Below, piece after piece: positions 16,850-25,686 of a stretch of 64,000 nt of DNA (position 1 is the stretch's first letter; every line of letters begins with the position of its first letter). The stretch is from an uncultured Hyphomonas sp. (GTDB lineage Bacteria > Pseudomonadota > Alphaproteobacteria > Caulobacterales > Hyphomonadaceae). The stretch is taken from contig NZ_OY782759.1 of the NCBI RefSeq assembly GCF_963678195.1, positions 3,603,961-3,667,960 on the forward strand, read 5' to 3'. A program made the position numbers and the translations under genes. The notes below the pieces were generated by a model, which saw only the letters and a list, made by a program, of their open reading frames with translations, was not told where the DNA came from and made no database searches.

Positions 16850-16876
16850 CCCGCCGGGCCATCCGGCGGGTTTTTT
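16850..16876 (+). terminator. Rho-independent terminator after hpf-ptsN
   Basis: A perfect 8-bp stem CCCGCCGG / CCGGCGGG with a five-base loop is followed by six T residues. It starts 26 bp after the ptsN stop codon. One of the clearest intrinsic terminators in the window. Confidence 0.88.
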
Positions 16877-17001
16877 CATGGCGCCGTATTTCCCCCGGAC
16901 CGGGTCAACTGTTGAGGAAATCTGAAGCGTTCTTCTGCCACATTGCAATCTGGCCGTGCGATAGTCATTTGCCGCTGAGTGTTACTGATAAGGGGTCTGC
17001 C

Positions 17002-17823
17002 ATGTCCGCTGACGCGACCGGAGCCGCCACTGGGGCCGCTCGAGTGAATCCGAATGCGCCGACGGAAGAAACCGTCCTGGCGGTCGAGCACTACACCGAC
17101 CGGCTGTTCCGTTTCCGTATTACCCGCCCGCGCAGCTTCCGGTTCCGCTCCGGCGAATTCGTGATGATCGGCCTGCCCAAGGAAGACGGCCGGCCGCTGC
17201 TGCGCGCCTATTCGGTCGCCTCCCCCGCCTGGGACGAGGAGCTGGAGTTTTACTCCATCAAGGTGCCCGATGGCCCGCTGACCTCGCGCCTCTGCCATAT
17301 CCAGCCGGGCGACAAGGTCCTGCTGGGCAAGAAGCCGACCGGGACGCTGGTTCTGGACGCCCTCCTGCCGGGCAAACGCCTCTACATGTTCTCGACCGGA
17401 ACGGGCTTTGCCCCCTTCGCCAGCCTGGTGCGCGACCCCGAAACCTATGAGCGTTATGACGAGGTCATCGTCACGCATACATGCCGGGAAGTGGCAGAAC
17501 TGACTTATTCGCGCAATCTGGTAGCCGATTTAGTTAACGACCCTCTCGTAGGGGAAATGGTGGAGGGAAAGCTCCGCCTATACACCTCCTGCACGCGCGA
17601 ACCACATGACCATCAGGGCCGCATAACGGATCTCCTCGATTCCGGAAAACTCTTTGAAGATCTGGGTGTTACACCGCTGGACCCCGCCACGGACCGCGGC
17701 ATGATCTGCGGCTCAATGGAAATGATCCAGGACACCAAGGCTCGCATGATCAAGGCCGGTCTGACCGAGGGATCCAACGCCTCACCCGCTGAATTTGTTA
17801 TAGAAAAGGCATTTGCGGGCTAG
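17002..17823 (+). CDS. fpr: Ferredoxin/flavodoxin-NADP+ reductase
   Basis: 273 residues, FNR family. The FAD motif is RAYSVASP, the pyrophosphate loop GPLTSRL, the NADP(H) site STGTGFAPFASLVRDPETY, and CGSMEMIQDTKARM near the end is typical of the bacterial Fpr class. It passes electrons between NADPH and ferredoxin or flavodoxin. The ATG at 17002 follows AAGGGG; the first 20 residues are a low-complexity Ala/Thr extension. Monocistronic, preceded by the ptsN terminator. Confidence 0.9.
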   Translation: MSADATGAATGAARVNPNAPTEETVLAVEHYTDRLFRFRITRPRSFRFRSGEFVMIGLPKEDGRPLLRAYSVASPAWDEELEFYSIKVPDGPLTSRLCHIQPGDKVLLGKKPTGTLVLDALLPGKRLYMFSTGTGFAPFASLVRDPETYERYDEVIVTHTCREVAELTYSRNLVADLVNDPLVGEMVEGKLRLYTSCTREPHDHQGRITDLLDSGKLFEDLGVTPLDPATDRGMICGSMEMIQDTKARMIKAGLTEGSNASPAEFVIEKAFAG

Positions 17824-17869
17824 CCTCAGCCGTGGCATCTAGTCATCCACTTTAGCTGGGAGGCTGAAT

Positions 17870-18271
17870 ATGACGCGCAAACTCACCGGCGCCGTCGTAG
17901 GTATCGTACTGGCCATGCTGGTGGTCGCCCTCGTTCAAACGGTGGGCCATTACCTGTTCCCGGAACCCGAACTCCCGGCAAATCCGTCTCCGCAACAGCT
18001 GCGCGACGCCGTGGCGGCCGCCCCTGTTGGCGCAAAAGCCATGGTGGTTCTGTCCTGGTTCCTGGGGGCGCTTGTCGGCGTCTGGGCCGCCTTGCGCATC
18101 TCGAATGGCGCCCGGCGCTCGGCCCTCGTCGTGGCAGGCGCTGTGCTGTTGCTGACCATCGCCGTGCTCCTGTCGGTCACTCATCCGACCTGGATGGTGG
18201 CCCTCGGCCTGCTGGTGCCGGTCCTGGCGACTTTCCTGGCGACCCGGATCGTGCCCTTCGCCGAAGCCTGA
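17870..18271 (+). CDS. Small polytopic membrane protein, unknown
   Basis: 133 residues with about four hydrophobic segments (roughly 6-28, 55-75, 85-104, 107-126). The loop between the first two contains PEPELPANPSPQQLRDAVAA. No family is recognised with certainty. GGGAGG lies close before the ATG. It lies between fpr and the caspase-like gene on the same strand. Confidence 0.78.
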   Translation: MTRKLTGAVVGIVLAMLVVALVQTVGHYLFPEPELPANPSPQQLRDAVAAAPVGAKAMVVLSWFLGALVGVWAALRISNGARRSALVVAGAVLLLTIAVLLSVTHPTWMVALGLLVPVLATFLATRIVPFAEA

Positions 18272-18357
18272 GGGTCGGCCCTCTTCCCTCTCGGCCCTGG
18301 CCTCTCGACGCCGCTTAACCATACCGCTAGATTCCTTCCCAAGTGGGAGGATATGCC

Positions 18358-19827
18358 TTGGCTAACCGACTGACATTCCTGCGCCGGGCCTTCCTGGCCT
18401 GTGCCTGTCTGCTTTTGCTGCCGGCTGCGGCATTCGCGGAACCCCGCCTTGGCCTTGTCATTTCCCAGACCGACTATGCCGGCGACCTTTCCCGCGTCAC
18501 CAGCGCCAGCCAGGAAGCCGACACGATCGCCGCAGCGCTGATCGAGACCGGCTTCGACGTCACCCGCGCCCACGATCTGAACAAGCGAGACTTGTCTTCA
18601 ACGCTGAACGCCTTCCGCCGCAAGGTCGACATGGCCGGGCCGGATGCCGTCGCCTTCGTCTACTATACCGGCCATGGCGCCCAGCACCCGGAAAGCGGGG
18701 ATTCCTACCTGCTTGGCGTCGATGCCGAACTGGTCGCGGCTTCCGACCTCGCCTTTTATGGCCTCGACATGCAGACCCAGCGCGACGGCTTTGCGGCAAC
18801 CGGGGCCAAGGCGATCTTCCTCGTCTTCGATGCCTGCCGGAATGTGCCGGGTTTTTCCGGCTACAAGGCCGGCGTCAAAGGCCTCTCCCGCGTAGAAGCA
18901 CGGCCGGACATGCTGATCGCCTACGCCACCGGCCTCGACGATGTGGCCAAGGAAGGCGTGTATGCGCCGGTGCTGGCTGAAGAGATCCGGCGGCCGGGCC
19001 AGAAAGCCGAAGACGCCTTCGCCGCCGCCCAGCGCCGCGTGGCCGGGCGCACCAATCGCAGCCAGCTACCCTGGACCAACAACCTCCTCTATAACGAGTT
19101 CTGCTTTGCCGCCTGCGAAAAGCCGGCGGTTACCGAGCGGCCCGAGCCCTTCGAACTGGTGATGAGTGGAAGCGACCTCGATCAGGCCTTCCTGACGGTG
19201 TACGGCGAGTTCGGCAAAGCTGTGGTCCAGAACGAAGAGAGGGGGACCTTTGATGTCTCACCCGCCTTCGCCGTCCAGTTTGATGACTATATCGCCCTCG
19301 TTTCCAAGGCGCAGAACCGTGAAGACACCCATGTCGCCACAGGCTATGTCGCCGCGCACTACATCAAGGATGGCCAGGTCATCGGCGAATGGCCGGACCT
19401 CGGCGTGGGCAATGGCTTCGGCATGCCGCCCGACTATTCCCTGCGCACGGGCCTCCTGAACTATCCCACCATGATGGTTCAGGCCGGCTATACGGGCCAG
19501 GGCTACACGGTCGGCTGGCAGACCCTGATCGAAATTACACCGGACGGGCCGCAGACACGCGGCGAGGTCACGACGCTGGAGGATACGACGGGCGCCGCCA
19601 ATGGCGACCTGAAGCCCTGCATCCTAGAGGGCAAGATCAAGCCCTCCCGGGAAAACGGCGACAAATTCATCGTGGACTATAAGTTCACCTCCGACATCCG
19701 GGGCGAAGACCGCACGGTTACCTATACGCTGGATCCGGAAACCGGCACCTATGAGCCCGATTTCCAGTATGAGCCGGAAACCTGTGTGAACCTGATGTAC
19801 GATGCGGCAGAGGGCGGCGGCAACTAA
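18358..19827 (+). CDS. Exported caspase-family (C14) protein
   Basis: About 489 residues. A TTG start at 18358 is preferred: GGGAGG lies at 18345-18350 and the reading begins with a signal peptide (FLRRAFLACACLLLLPAAAFA). The alternative in-frame GTG at 18343 lies in the RBS itself. The caspase-like domain (about 30-250) has both catalytic residues: H106 in YYTGHGAQ and C160 in VFDACRN. The C-terminal 230 residues have no family I recognise and are predicted beta-rich. Bacterial C14 proteases with signal peptides may act in the periplasm; substrates are unknown. An out-of-frame ATG at 18353 would encode only six residues. Confidence 0.85.
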   Translation: MANRLTFLRRAFLACACLLLLPAAAFAEPRLGLVISQTDYAGDLSRVTSASQEADTIAAALIETGFDVTRAHDLNKRDLSSTLNAFRRKVDMAGPDAVAFVYYTGHGAQHPESGDSYLLGVDAELVAASDLAFYGLDMQTQRDGFAATGAKAIFLVFDACRNVPGFSGYKAGVKGLSRVEARPDMLIAYATGLDDVAKEGVYAPVLAEEIRRPGQKAEDAFAAAQRRVAGRTNRSQLPWTNNLLYNEFCFAACEKPAVTERPEPFELVMSGSDLDQAFLTVYGEFGKAVVQNEERGTFDVSPAFAVQFDDYIALVSKAQNREDTHVATGYVAAHYIKDGQVIGEWPDLGVGNGFGMPPDYSLRTGLLNYPTMMVQAGYTGQGYTVGWQTLIEITPDGPQTRGEVTTLEDTTGAANGDLKPCILEGKIKPSRENGDKFIVDYKFTSDIRGEDRTVTYTLDPETGTYEPDFQYEPETCVNLMYDAAEGGGN

Positions 19828-19908
19828 ACGCCCAAAAAGGCGGAACTGAACAAATTTCATCGATTCCGTTCAGCGGATCGTCACCACGCGCGTGGTACGG
19901 CGTTAAGC

Positions 19909-20577
19909 ATGCTCCGTCAGCTTATCGCCATCCTGATTACCTGTTTTGCGATCGCCTTTGCCTTTGGCGCGCTGACAGCCGTGCGCTGGCCGTCGATCAT
20001 GATGGCCGTCACCTGGCTTGCTCATGACCAGCTGGCCGATGGCCTGGCCACTGTGAACTGGCGCCAGCTCGGCATCGACAATGGCGGGCCCTACCTGCTG
20101 GCGGCATTCTGCTTCTACTGTTCGGCCGCGATGGTCGCTTCGCGCCGGCGCGGCGGGGTGGCCTGGTATCTCTGCGGCATGGGCGCCGGCTTTCCGGTGT
20201 TCTATCTTGTCACCTTCGAGCCCGGCTGGTGGCAGGACCCCAGCATTGCCGAAGGCGGTGTTGCGGGGCTCGGCGCCGTTGGCGTGCTGTTGCTGCTTGC
20301 CGTCTGGGAGCTGCGCTACCGCCCTGCCCGGCAGGTGGAACAGGCAGCGGTTCAGCCCGAAGAAGTGCAGCAGCCAGTGGTCCAGACCATCGTCGTCCAG
20401 CAGGCTGAAGATGGGGAAGAGCCGATTGTGGTGCGCAAGCATGTGTTCGGCCAGCCGAAGACCCGGCCCGGTTTTGTCCCGGCGGCCGTCGCCCGCCAGC
20501 GGGCAAGCTTTGCCCATCATGGCCGCAAGGCCGCAGCACGGCGGCAGAAAATCCTCGAAGCCCGCGGCCTCGCCTGA
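19909..20577 (+). CDS. Membrane protein with charged C-terminal tail, unknown
   Basis: 222 residues. Four hydrophobic segments in the first 140 residues (about 5-25, 62-80, 87-106, 118-136). The cytoplasmic-looking tail is Gln/Val/Glu rich (VEQAAVQPEEVQQPVVQTIVV) and ends strongly basic with AARRQKILEARGLA. No family recognised. It follows the caspase-like gene by 81 bp on the same strand. Confidence 0.78.
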   Translation: MLRQLIAILITCFAIAFAFGALTAVRWPSIMMAVTWLAHDQLADGLATVNWRQLGIDNGGPYLLAAFCFYCSAAMVASRRRGGVAWYLCGMGAGFPVFYLVTFEPGWWQDPSIAEGGVAGLGAVGVLLLLAVWELRYRPARQVEQAAVQPEEVQQPVVQTIVVQQAEDGEEPIVVRKHVFGQPKTRPGFVPAAVARQRASFAHHGRKAAARRQKILEARGLA

Positions 20578-20668
20578 GGCCCGGCCACACCGGCAGACCC
20601 CGAAATTGCTTCGCTTTGCGCTGACATGGCGTATGGTCCCCGCAAAATGACCAAGAGGGAGGCTTGTC

Positions 20669-21034
20669 ATGACATTGCGTAATCTCGCCGGCTTTGCGCT
20701 GGCCGTGCTGGCTGCCTGGCTGCTCTGGGGCGGTATTCATACGGTGAATGTGATCGTCTCACGCGGCAGCCCCCTGTCTGATGCCCTTCTCTCCCCGCCC
20801 ACCAGCCTGTTGCGAATCCTTGGTGCATTTATCGCGGTCATTGGCGGCCTCATGGCAGCGACTGGCAAACCGCTCGGCGCCCTGTTCAGCCTGGTGGGCG
20901 TTGGCATCTTCGCGCTGCTGGCGGCCACAATGGCGCTTTCGGGGGCCAATTCGGTGCTCTGGATGGATGAAGCCGTGTTTTCGGGCATCCTTGTTGTGCT
21001 GACGGGCCTGCTATTTATCCTGCCACGCAGCTGA
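20669..21034 (+). CDS. Small membrane protein, unknown
   Basis: 121 residues, about four hydrophobic segments (5-27, 44-64, 68-90, 99-117). GGGAGG lies nine bases before the ATG. No family recognised. Third small membrane gene in this stretch; lpdA follows 95 bp later. Confidence 0.75.
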   Translation: MTLRNLAGFALAVLAAWLLWGGIHTVNVIVSRGSPLSDALLSPPTSLLRILGAFIAVIGGLMAATGKPLGALFSLVGVGIFALLAATMALSGANSVLWMDEAVFSGILVVLTGLLFILPRS

Positions 21035-21129
21035 AGCTGCGCTCCCTACCAAGGGCGCATTGATTTCAGGGCGTAAATGCCTAGGTTGGCGCTCGAATCC
21101 TCAGGCTCCTTCGCAAGGCAGAATTTCCC

Positions 21130-22536
21130 ATGGCAGAGACCTATGACGTCGTCATCATCGGTGGCGGCCCCGGCGGCTACAATTGCGCGATCCGCGCAGG
21201 ACAACTCGGGCTGAAGGTTGCCTGTATCGAATCCCGCGGCAAGCTGGGCGGGACCTGCCTGAATGTCGGCTGTATCCCGTCAAAGGCCCTCCTCCACACG
21301 TCCGACCTGTTCCGCACGGCCCAGGAGGACTTTGAGTCCATGGGCATCAAGACCGGCAAGCTGGACGTCGATATCGAGAAGATGATCGCCCAGAAGGACG
21401 AGACCGTCGACGGCCTGACCAAGGGCATCGAATTCCTGTTCAAGAAAAACAATGCCGAATACATCAAGGGCCGCGGCAAGATCGCCGGCCCCGGCAAGGT
21501 GGAGGTTGAAGGCGCCGACGGTTCGAAGCAGACGCTGGAAACGAAGAACATCGTCATCGCCACCGGGTCCGAACCGGTCAGCCTGCCGGGCATCGAAATC
21601 GACGAAGAGCGCGTGGTGACCAATACCGGCGCCCTGTCGCTGACCACCGTGCCGAAGCGCCTCATCCTGATCGGTGCCGGTGTCATCGGCCTTGAGATGG
21701 GCTCGGTCTGGTCCCGCCTCGGCGCCGAAGTCACCGTCGTCGAATATCTCGACCGCATCATGCCGGGCGCTGACAGCGAAATCGCCAAGGAAGCCCAGCG
21801 CACCTTCAAGAAGCAGGGCCTCACCTTCCGCCTCGGCCAGAAAGTGACCGGCGTTGAGAAGATGAAGTCGAAGCTGAAACTCTCCATGGAGCCGGCCAAG
21901 GGCGGTGAAACGGAAACCCTGGACGCTGATGTCGTGATCGTCGCCGTCGGGCGCCGTGCGTACACAGACGGCCTGGGCCTCGAAGCTGTCGGCGTAACCA
22001 CGGACAAGCGCGGCGTCGTGCAGGTCACCGACGGTCACTTCAAGGCGGCTGACGGCGTCTGGGCAATCGGCGACTGTATCCATGGACCGATGCTGGCCCA
22101 CAAGGCCGAGGACGACGGCGTCGCCGTGGCCGAGCTGATCGCCGGCAAGGCGGGCCATGTCGACTATGACCTCGTGCCAAGCGTCGTCTACACGAACCCG
22201 GAGATCGCCTGGGTCGGCAAGACGGAAGACCAGCTGAAGGAAGAAGGCGTTGAGTATGTGAAGGGCAAGTTTCCCTTCATGGCCAACTCCCGCGCCCGCA
22301 CGAACCACGAAACCACCGGCTTCGTGAAAATCCTGGCTGACAAGAAAACCGACCGCATCCTCGGCGCCCACCTGATGGGCCCGTGCGTCGGCGAGATGAT
22401 CGGCGAGCTGTGCGTGGCCATGGAGTTCGGCGCGGCCTCGGAAGACATCGCCCGCACCTGCCACGCCCACCCCACCCTGTCGGAAGCCATCCGCCAGGCC
22501 GCCATGGGCGTCGAAGGCTGGACGATGCAGATGTAG
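21130..22536 (+). CDS. lpdA: Dihydrolipoyl dehydrogenase (E3)
   Basis: 468 residues. FAD site [20 protein letters not shown], redox disulfide [19 protein letters not shown] site [17 protein letters not shown], second FAD motif GVWAIGDCI and the catalytic C-terminal HAHPTLSEA. It re-oxidises dihydrolipoamide in the 2-oxoacid dehydrogenase complexes and glycine cleavage. No E1 or E2 gene is adjacent in this window, though in many alphaproteobacteria lpd closes the 2-oxoglutarate dehydrogenase cluster, so the linkage seems broken here. Confidence 0.95.
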   Translation: MAETYDVVIIGGGPGGYNCAIRAGQLGLKVACIESRGKLGGTCLNVGCIPSKALLHTSDLFRTAQEDFESMGIKTGKLDVDIEKMIAQKDETVDGLTKGIEFLFKKNNAEYIKGRGKIAGPGKVEVEGADGSKQTLETKNIVIATGSEPVSLPGIEIDEERVVTNTGALSLTTVPKRLILIGAGVIGLEMGSVWSRLGAEVTVVEYLDRIMPGADSEIAKEAQRTFKKQGLTFRLGQKVTGVEKMKSKLKLSMEPAKGGETETLDADVVIVAVGRRAYTDGLGLEAVGVTTDKRGVVQVTDGHFKAADGVWAIGDCIHGPMLAHKAEDDGVAVAELIAGKAGHVDYDLVPSVVYTNPEIAWVGKTEDQLKEEGVEYVKGKFPFMANSRARTNHETTGFVKILADKKTDRILGAHLMGPCVGEMIGELCVAMEFGAASEDIARTCHAHPTLSEAIRQAAMGVEGWTMQM

Positions 22537-22543
22537 TTTTGCA

Positions 22544-22571
22544 GCGTCCACAGCCGAGAAACGGTGGACGC
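22544..22571 (+). terminator. Hairpin just after lpdA
   Basis: A perfect 8-bp inverted repeat (GCGTCCAC/GTGGACGC) with a 12-base loop starts eight bases past the stop codon. No T-run follows, so it may stabilise the 3' end rather than terminate by itself. Confidence 0.45.
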
Positions 22572-22598
22572 GCGAAATTCCGTTGCTACTTTTAGGGC

Positions 22599-23045
22599 AT
22601 GTACATTCATGCCGGAGCCGGCTGGCACATACGCAAATATGAAACGAGCGACGGGCAGGCCTGCATGTCGATCTTCATGTCGTGCCTGCGCAAATTCCCG
22701 TGGCGCGGCGCGCCCCGGCCCTATGTGGCGCGGCTGATCCGGTCCCTGCCCGGCGCGAAGATCTGGGTCGCTGAAGAACCGAACGCCGGCATCATCGGCT
22801 TCCTGACGCTGCAGCCGCACGACGCCTATATCGACCATATCTTCGTGCATGAAGACTGGCGCTTCTGCGGCGTGGGCCGCGGCCTGCTGGAGGTCGCGCG
22901 GGAAGAAGCGGGCCAGCCGCTGACGCTGGATGTCGACACCCAGAATTTCGGGGCGCGCAAGGCCTATGAAGCACTCGGCTGGCATGTCGCCGCGTCGGCC
23001 GGCGAAGACAGCGGCCGCAGCCAGATCCGCCTCGTCAGCCCTTAG
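22599..23045 (+). CDS. GNAT family N-acetyltransferase
   Basis: 148 residues. N-terminal IRKYETSDGQACMSIF, middle IIGFLTLQPHDAYIDHIFVHEDW, acetyl-CoA loop FCGVGRGLLEVARE and the closing LDVDTQNFGARKAYEALGWH, a complete GNAT domain. The FxP(W)RGAPRPYVA segment is a less usual insertion. Substrate unknown. Converges with the winged-helix regulator gene, 13 bp between stops. Confidence 0.85.
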   Translation: MYIHAGAGWHIRKYETSDGQACMSIFMSCLRKFPWRGAPRPYVARLIRSLPGAKIWVAEEPNAGIIGFLTLQPHDAYIDHIFVHEDWRFCGVGRGLLEVAREEAGQPLTLDVDTQNFGARKAYEALGWHVAASAGEDSGRSQIRLVSP

Positions 23046-23058
23046 GCGGCTCTCGCGT

Positions 23059-23370
23059 CTATTCAGCAGCCTTTATCAGCGCCTGCATCCGGTCCAGCCA
23101 GGTCAGCCAGGCCTTGCGCCCGGCATCGGTCAGGTGCACCCGCGTCTGGGGCCGCCGGCCGACGAAACGCTTTTCCAGCTCGACATAGCCCGCTTCCTCA
23201 AGCTTGCGCAGATGGGTCGACAGATTGCCATCCGTGGCGCCCACCTTATCGCGCAGCTCACCGAACACAGCCGGGCTGACAGATGTCAGATAGGCCATGA
23301 TGCCGAGGCGCAGGCGCCCATGGATGACATCGTCGATGTCATTGTGGTCGAAGGGGTTTTCTCCGGACAT
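23059..23370 (-). CDS. Winged-helix transcriptional regulator
   Basis: 103 residues forming one winged helix: LGIMAYLTSVSPAVFGELRD, then recognition helix ATDGNLSTHLRKLEEAGYVE and the wing KRFVGRRPQTRVHLTDAGRKA. It resembles the small ArsR/MarR-like DNA-binding proteins often paired with a membrane protein. It lies 10 bp after the membrane-protein gene, so the two form an operon that probably controls itself through the palindrome at its promoter. Confidence 0.85.
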   Translation of the reverse strand: MSGENPFDHNDIDDVIHGRLRLGIMAYLTSVSPAVFGELRDKVGATDGNLSTHLRKLEEAGYVELEKRFVGRRPQTRVHLTDAGRKAWLTWLDRMQALIKAAE

Positions 23371-23380
23371 GGATACGCGC

Positions 23381-24004
23381 CTAGACCGTCGCCGACGGCT
23401 CATTCCGCATCAGGAGGATTCCGGGCAGCAGGATACAGAAGGCCGCAACCGCCGCCCCCAGCAGCCAGGACAGGGTCGACCCGACAAGCATGACGGCGGG
23501 AACTGTCGCGATCAGCGCTGCCTGTCCGGCCAGTGTCAGGACGCGGCTGCTCGCAATCACACCGCCAGCATATTGGGCCAGCCCGTAAACCCCGACCACG
23601 AGCGGAACAGACCAGATGAATGGATCAACATTATCCGAAATGAGGGCAACCTTGAAAAACGCGCCGGTAAAGTAGGCCCCGAGGAACAGGCCTGCAGACT
23701 TCCAGACCAGTGCCGACACCCGATTTCCGGTAGAGGCCGCCCCCGGCTTTTCCGGACCGAATGTGCGATGCATCGAAAAGGAGCCGCCAAGGCCCAGAAT
23801 GACATATCCGCCCCAGAGAAACGCCAAGGCTTGCGGCGGCAGCCCGAACAGGCGCTCAAGAATGGCATATTGGGCCAGATAGGCCAGCGTGGTCAGACTG
23901 CCCCACCAGACCAGATAGCGCCCACCAAGCAGCGGCGCCTTCTCCCCTGCTTCAGCAAGGTCACGGATATAGGCAAGGTCATCAGCAAGGGATTGCGGGC
24001 TCAT
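23381..24004 (-). CDS. Polytopic membrane protein paired with the regulator
   Basis: 207 residues. A soluble N-terminus (SLADDLAYIRDLAEAGEKAPL) is followed by six hydrophobic segments (about 33-53, 60-80, 103-122, 131-150, 158-178, 180-198). No named family is recognised. GGAG lies about nine bases before the ATG at 24004. First gene of a two-gene operon with a winged-helix regulator; the pairing suggests that the regulator controls or responds to membrane function. Confidence 0.82.
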   Translation of the reverse strand: MSPQSLADDLAYIRDLAEAGEKAPLLGGRYLVWWGSLTTLAYLAQYAILERLFGLPPQALAFLWGGYVILGLGGSFSMHRTFGPEKPGAASTGNRVSALVWKSAGLFLGAYFTGAFFKVALISDNVDPFIWSVPLVVGVYGLAQYAGGVIASSRVLTLAGQAALIATVPAVMLVGSTLSWLLGAAVAAFCILLPGILLMRNEPSATV

Positions 24005-24023
24005 TTGGCATTCTCCACAAAGA

Positions 24024-24040
24024 ACTTTGAAATACAAAGT
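24024..24040. promoter_or_regulatory. Palindromic operator of the regulator operon
   Basis: ACTTTG-aaata-CAAAGT is a perfect 6+5+6 inverted repeat 20 bp before the membrane-protein start. On the minus strand it overlaps TATACT (24037-24042), a good -10 hexamer. A repressor bound here would block the promoter; the encoded winged-helix protein is the obvious candidate. Confidence 0.6.
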
Positions 24041-24129
24041 ATATTGATAATCGAGAATATCAAGCCCCTCGTGCAGAATTTGAGGGTCAGGCTCGCCGGG
24101 GCGGAAACAAGGTCAGCTCTTGAGCCGGA

Positions 24130-24888
24130 TCACTCGCCTGCCAGGCGGGCGGCTTCCTCATCCGAGAGTTCGGAATTGTCGTAGACGTTCGAGACGTCGT
24201 CGAGGTCATCGAGCACGTCGAGCAGCTTCATCAGCGTGTCGGCGGCGTCGCCTTCGATCGGCACCGTGTTCTGCGGTTTCCAGATCAACTTCGTCGACTT
24301 GGCTTCGACCGCGTCTCCGAAATGTTCGGTCAGCGCATCAGCCACCGTCTGCAGGTCTTCGCGGGCGGTGTAGATGAAGTGGCCGCTTTCATCGGACTCG
24401 ACATCCTGGGCGCCGGCCATGATGGCGGCTTCCATGATCTCGTCTTCGCTGCCGGCTTCCGGCGGGTATTCGATTTCGCCGACCTGATCGAAGCCGAAGG
24501 AGACTGAGCCCGTCTCGCCAAGGTTTCCGCCATTCTTGGAGAAAGCCGTGCGGATATCGGTCGCGGCGCGGTTCTTGTTGTCGGTGGAGGCTTCCACGAT
24601 GATACCGACACCGCCGGGGCCGAAGCCCTCATAGCGGATGTCCATATAGTCTTCACCGCCGCCGCCCTGGCCCTTGTCGATGGCGCGCTGGATATTGTCC
24701 TTCGGCATCGACTGGCCCTTGGCGTTCTGGATGGCCAGACGCAGGCGCGGATTGGCGTCCGCGTCCGGGCCGCCCATTTTCGACGCGATGGTAAGCTCCT
24801 TAGAGAGGCGCGAGAACAGCGCGGCGCGCTTCTTGTCCTGTGCGCCTTTGCGGTGCTGGATATTTGCCCATTTACTGTGGCCGGCCAT
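24130..24888 (-). CDS. yebC: YebC/PmpR family protein
   Basis: 252 residues, normal family length. It begins [20 protein letters not shown], then [38 protein letters not shown] and [15 protein letters not shown]. Family members are described as transcriptional regulators and, more recently, as ribosome-associated factors easing translation of difficult motifs. ATG 24888 is set by the invariant N-terminus. Monocistronic by spacing. Confidence 0.94.
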   Translation of the reverse strand: MAGHSKWANIQHRKGAQDKKRAALFSRLSKELTIASKMGGPDADANPRLRLAIQNAKGQSMPKDNIQRAIDKGQGGGGEDYMDIRYEGFGPGGVGIIVEASTDNKNRAATDIRTAFSKNGGNLGETGSVSFGFDQVGEIEYPPEAGSEDEIMEAAIMAGAQDVESDESGHFIYTAREDLQTVADALTEHFGDAVEAKSTKLIWKPQNTVPIEGDAADTLMKLLDVLDDLDDVSNVYDNSELSDEEAARLAGE

Positions 24889-24996
24889 GAAAACCCTCTC
24901 GGCATCGGTTCGAAACTGGAAAGGCAGGCCTTTAGCGCATGGGACGCCGCAGGCCAAGCCGGGGCGGTCAGACAAGCAAGTCAGGCACCCCCATGC

Positions 24997-25572
24997 TCAG
25001 GCCGGGGCGAGGAGGTTCCTGCGGGCCGTTTCCATGGCATCGGTGAAGACGCCGGTGTCGCCGCTGGCGCGGGCGACCAGCAGCGCGCCCTGAATGTCGA
25101 TAATGGCAGCGGTGGCCCGCCGCTTTGCCTCGGCCGCCGGAATGCCTGCCCCTTCCAGCGCAGCGGCCAGCGCGGCGATCCAGTCCTTCAAAATGGCCTG
25201 CACCTTGCCGGCAGACTCCGGCGCGAGGCCCGGCGAGACCATGAGGCTCGCCACCAGGCAGGGCTCGCGCCCGCAATCATACATCTCGCTGGTTGTCGCC
25301 AGCATGGCATCGATCCGGCCAGCCAGCGGCCCCTGCCCGGCCAATGGCGCAAGAATGTTCGCTTCGATCTGGCCGTGGGCGAAGTCGGCGACGGCGGACA
25401 CCATTTCATCCTTCCCGCCCGGAAAGTGGTAATAGAGGCTGGAGCGGCCAAGCCCGGTCGCTTCCGAAATGTCCGACAGGGCCGCGCCCTCGAAGCCGCG
25501 ATGGCGGAACAGGTCGAACAGTTTGCGGACAATCTCGTCCCGCGACTGGGAAGATCTGGCAGCGGTTGTCAT
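24997..25572 (-). CDS. TetR family repressor (LmrA/YxaF-like)
   Basis: 191 residues. N-terminal helix-turn-helix: IVRKLFDLFRHRGFEGAALS, DISEATGLGRSSLYYHFPGG. The C-terminal domain has PLAGRIDAMLATTSEMYDCG and CLVASLMVSPGLAPES, like the LmrA/YxaF group. AAGGG precedes ATG 25572. It is 114 bp downstream of the AhpD-like gene on the same strand and probably represses it via the palindrome at 26320. Confidence 0.85.
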   Translation of the reverse strand: MTTAARSSQSRDEIVRKLFDLFRHRGFEGAALSDISEATGLGRSSLYYHFPGGKDEMVSAVADFAHGQIEANILAPLAGQGPLAGRIDAMLATTSEMYDCGREPCLVASLMVSPGLAPESAGKVQAILKDWIAALAAALEGAGIPAAEAKRRATAAIIDIQGALLVARASGDTGVFTDAMETARRNLLAPA

Positions 25573-25686
25573 CGGCGCACCCTTCCGCAATTGACCGGGA
25601 AAATCAAAGTGCATTTCAGCCAGCATGCGGGGGAGAGCAGCCCGTCCGGCCGCCCTCCCCCTGTTGGCGCTTCCTCAGCTTTGACT

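Noticed and set aside
18315-18322. CtrA half-site TTAACCAT before the caspase gene
   Set aside because: Only one half-site without its TTAA partner at the right spacing; expected by chance.
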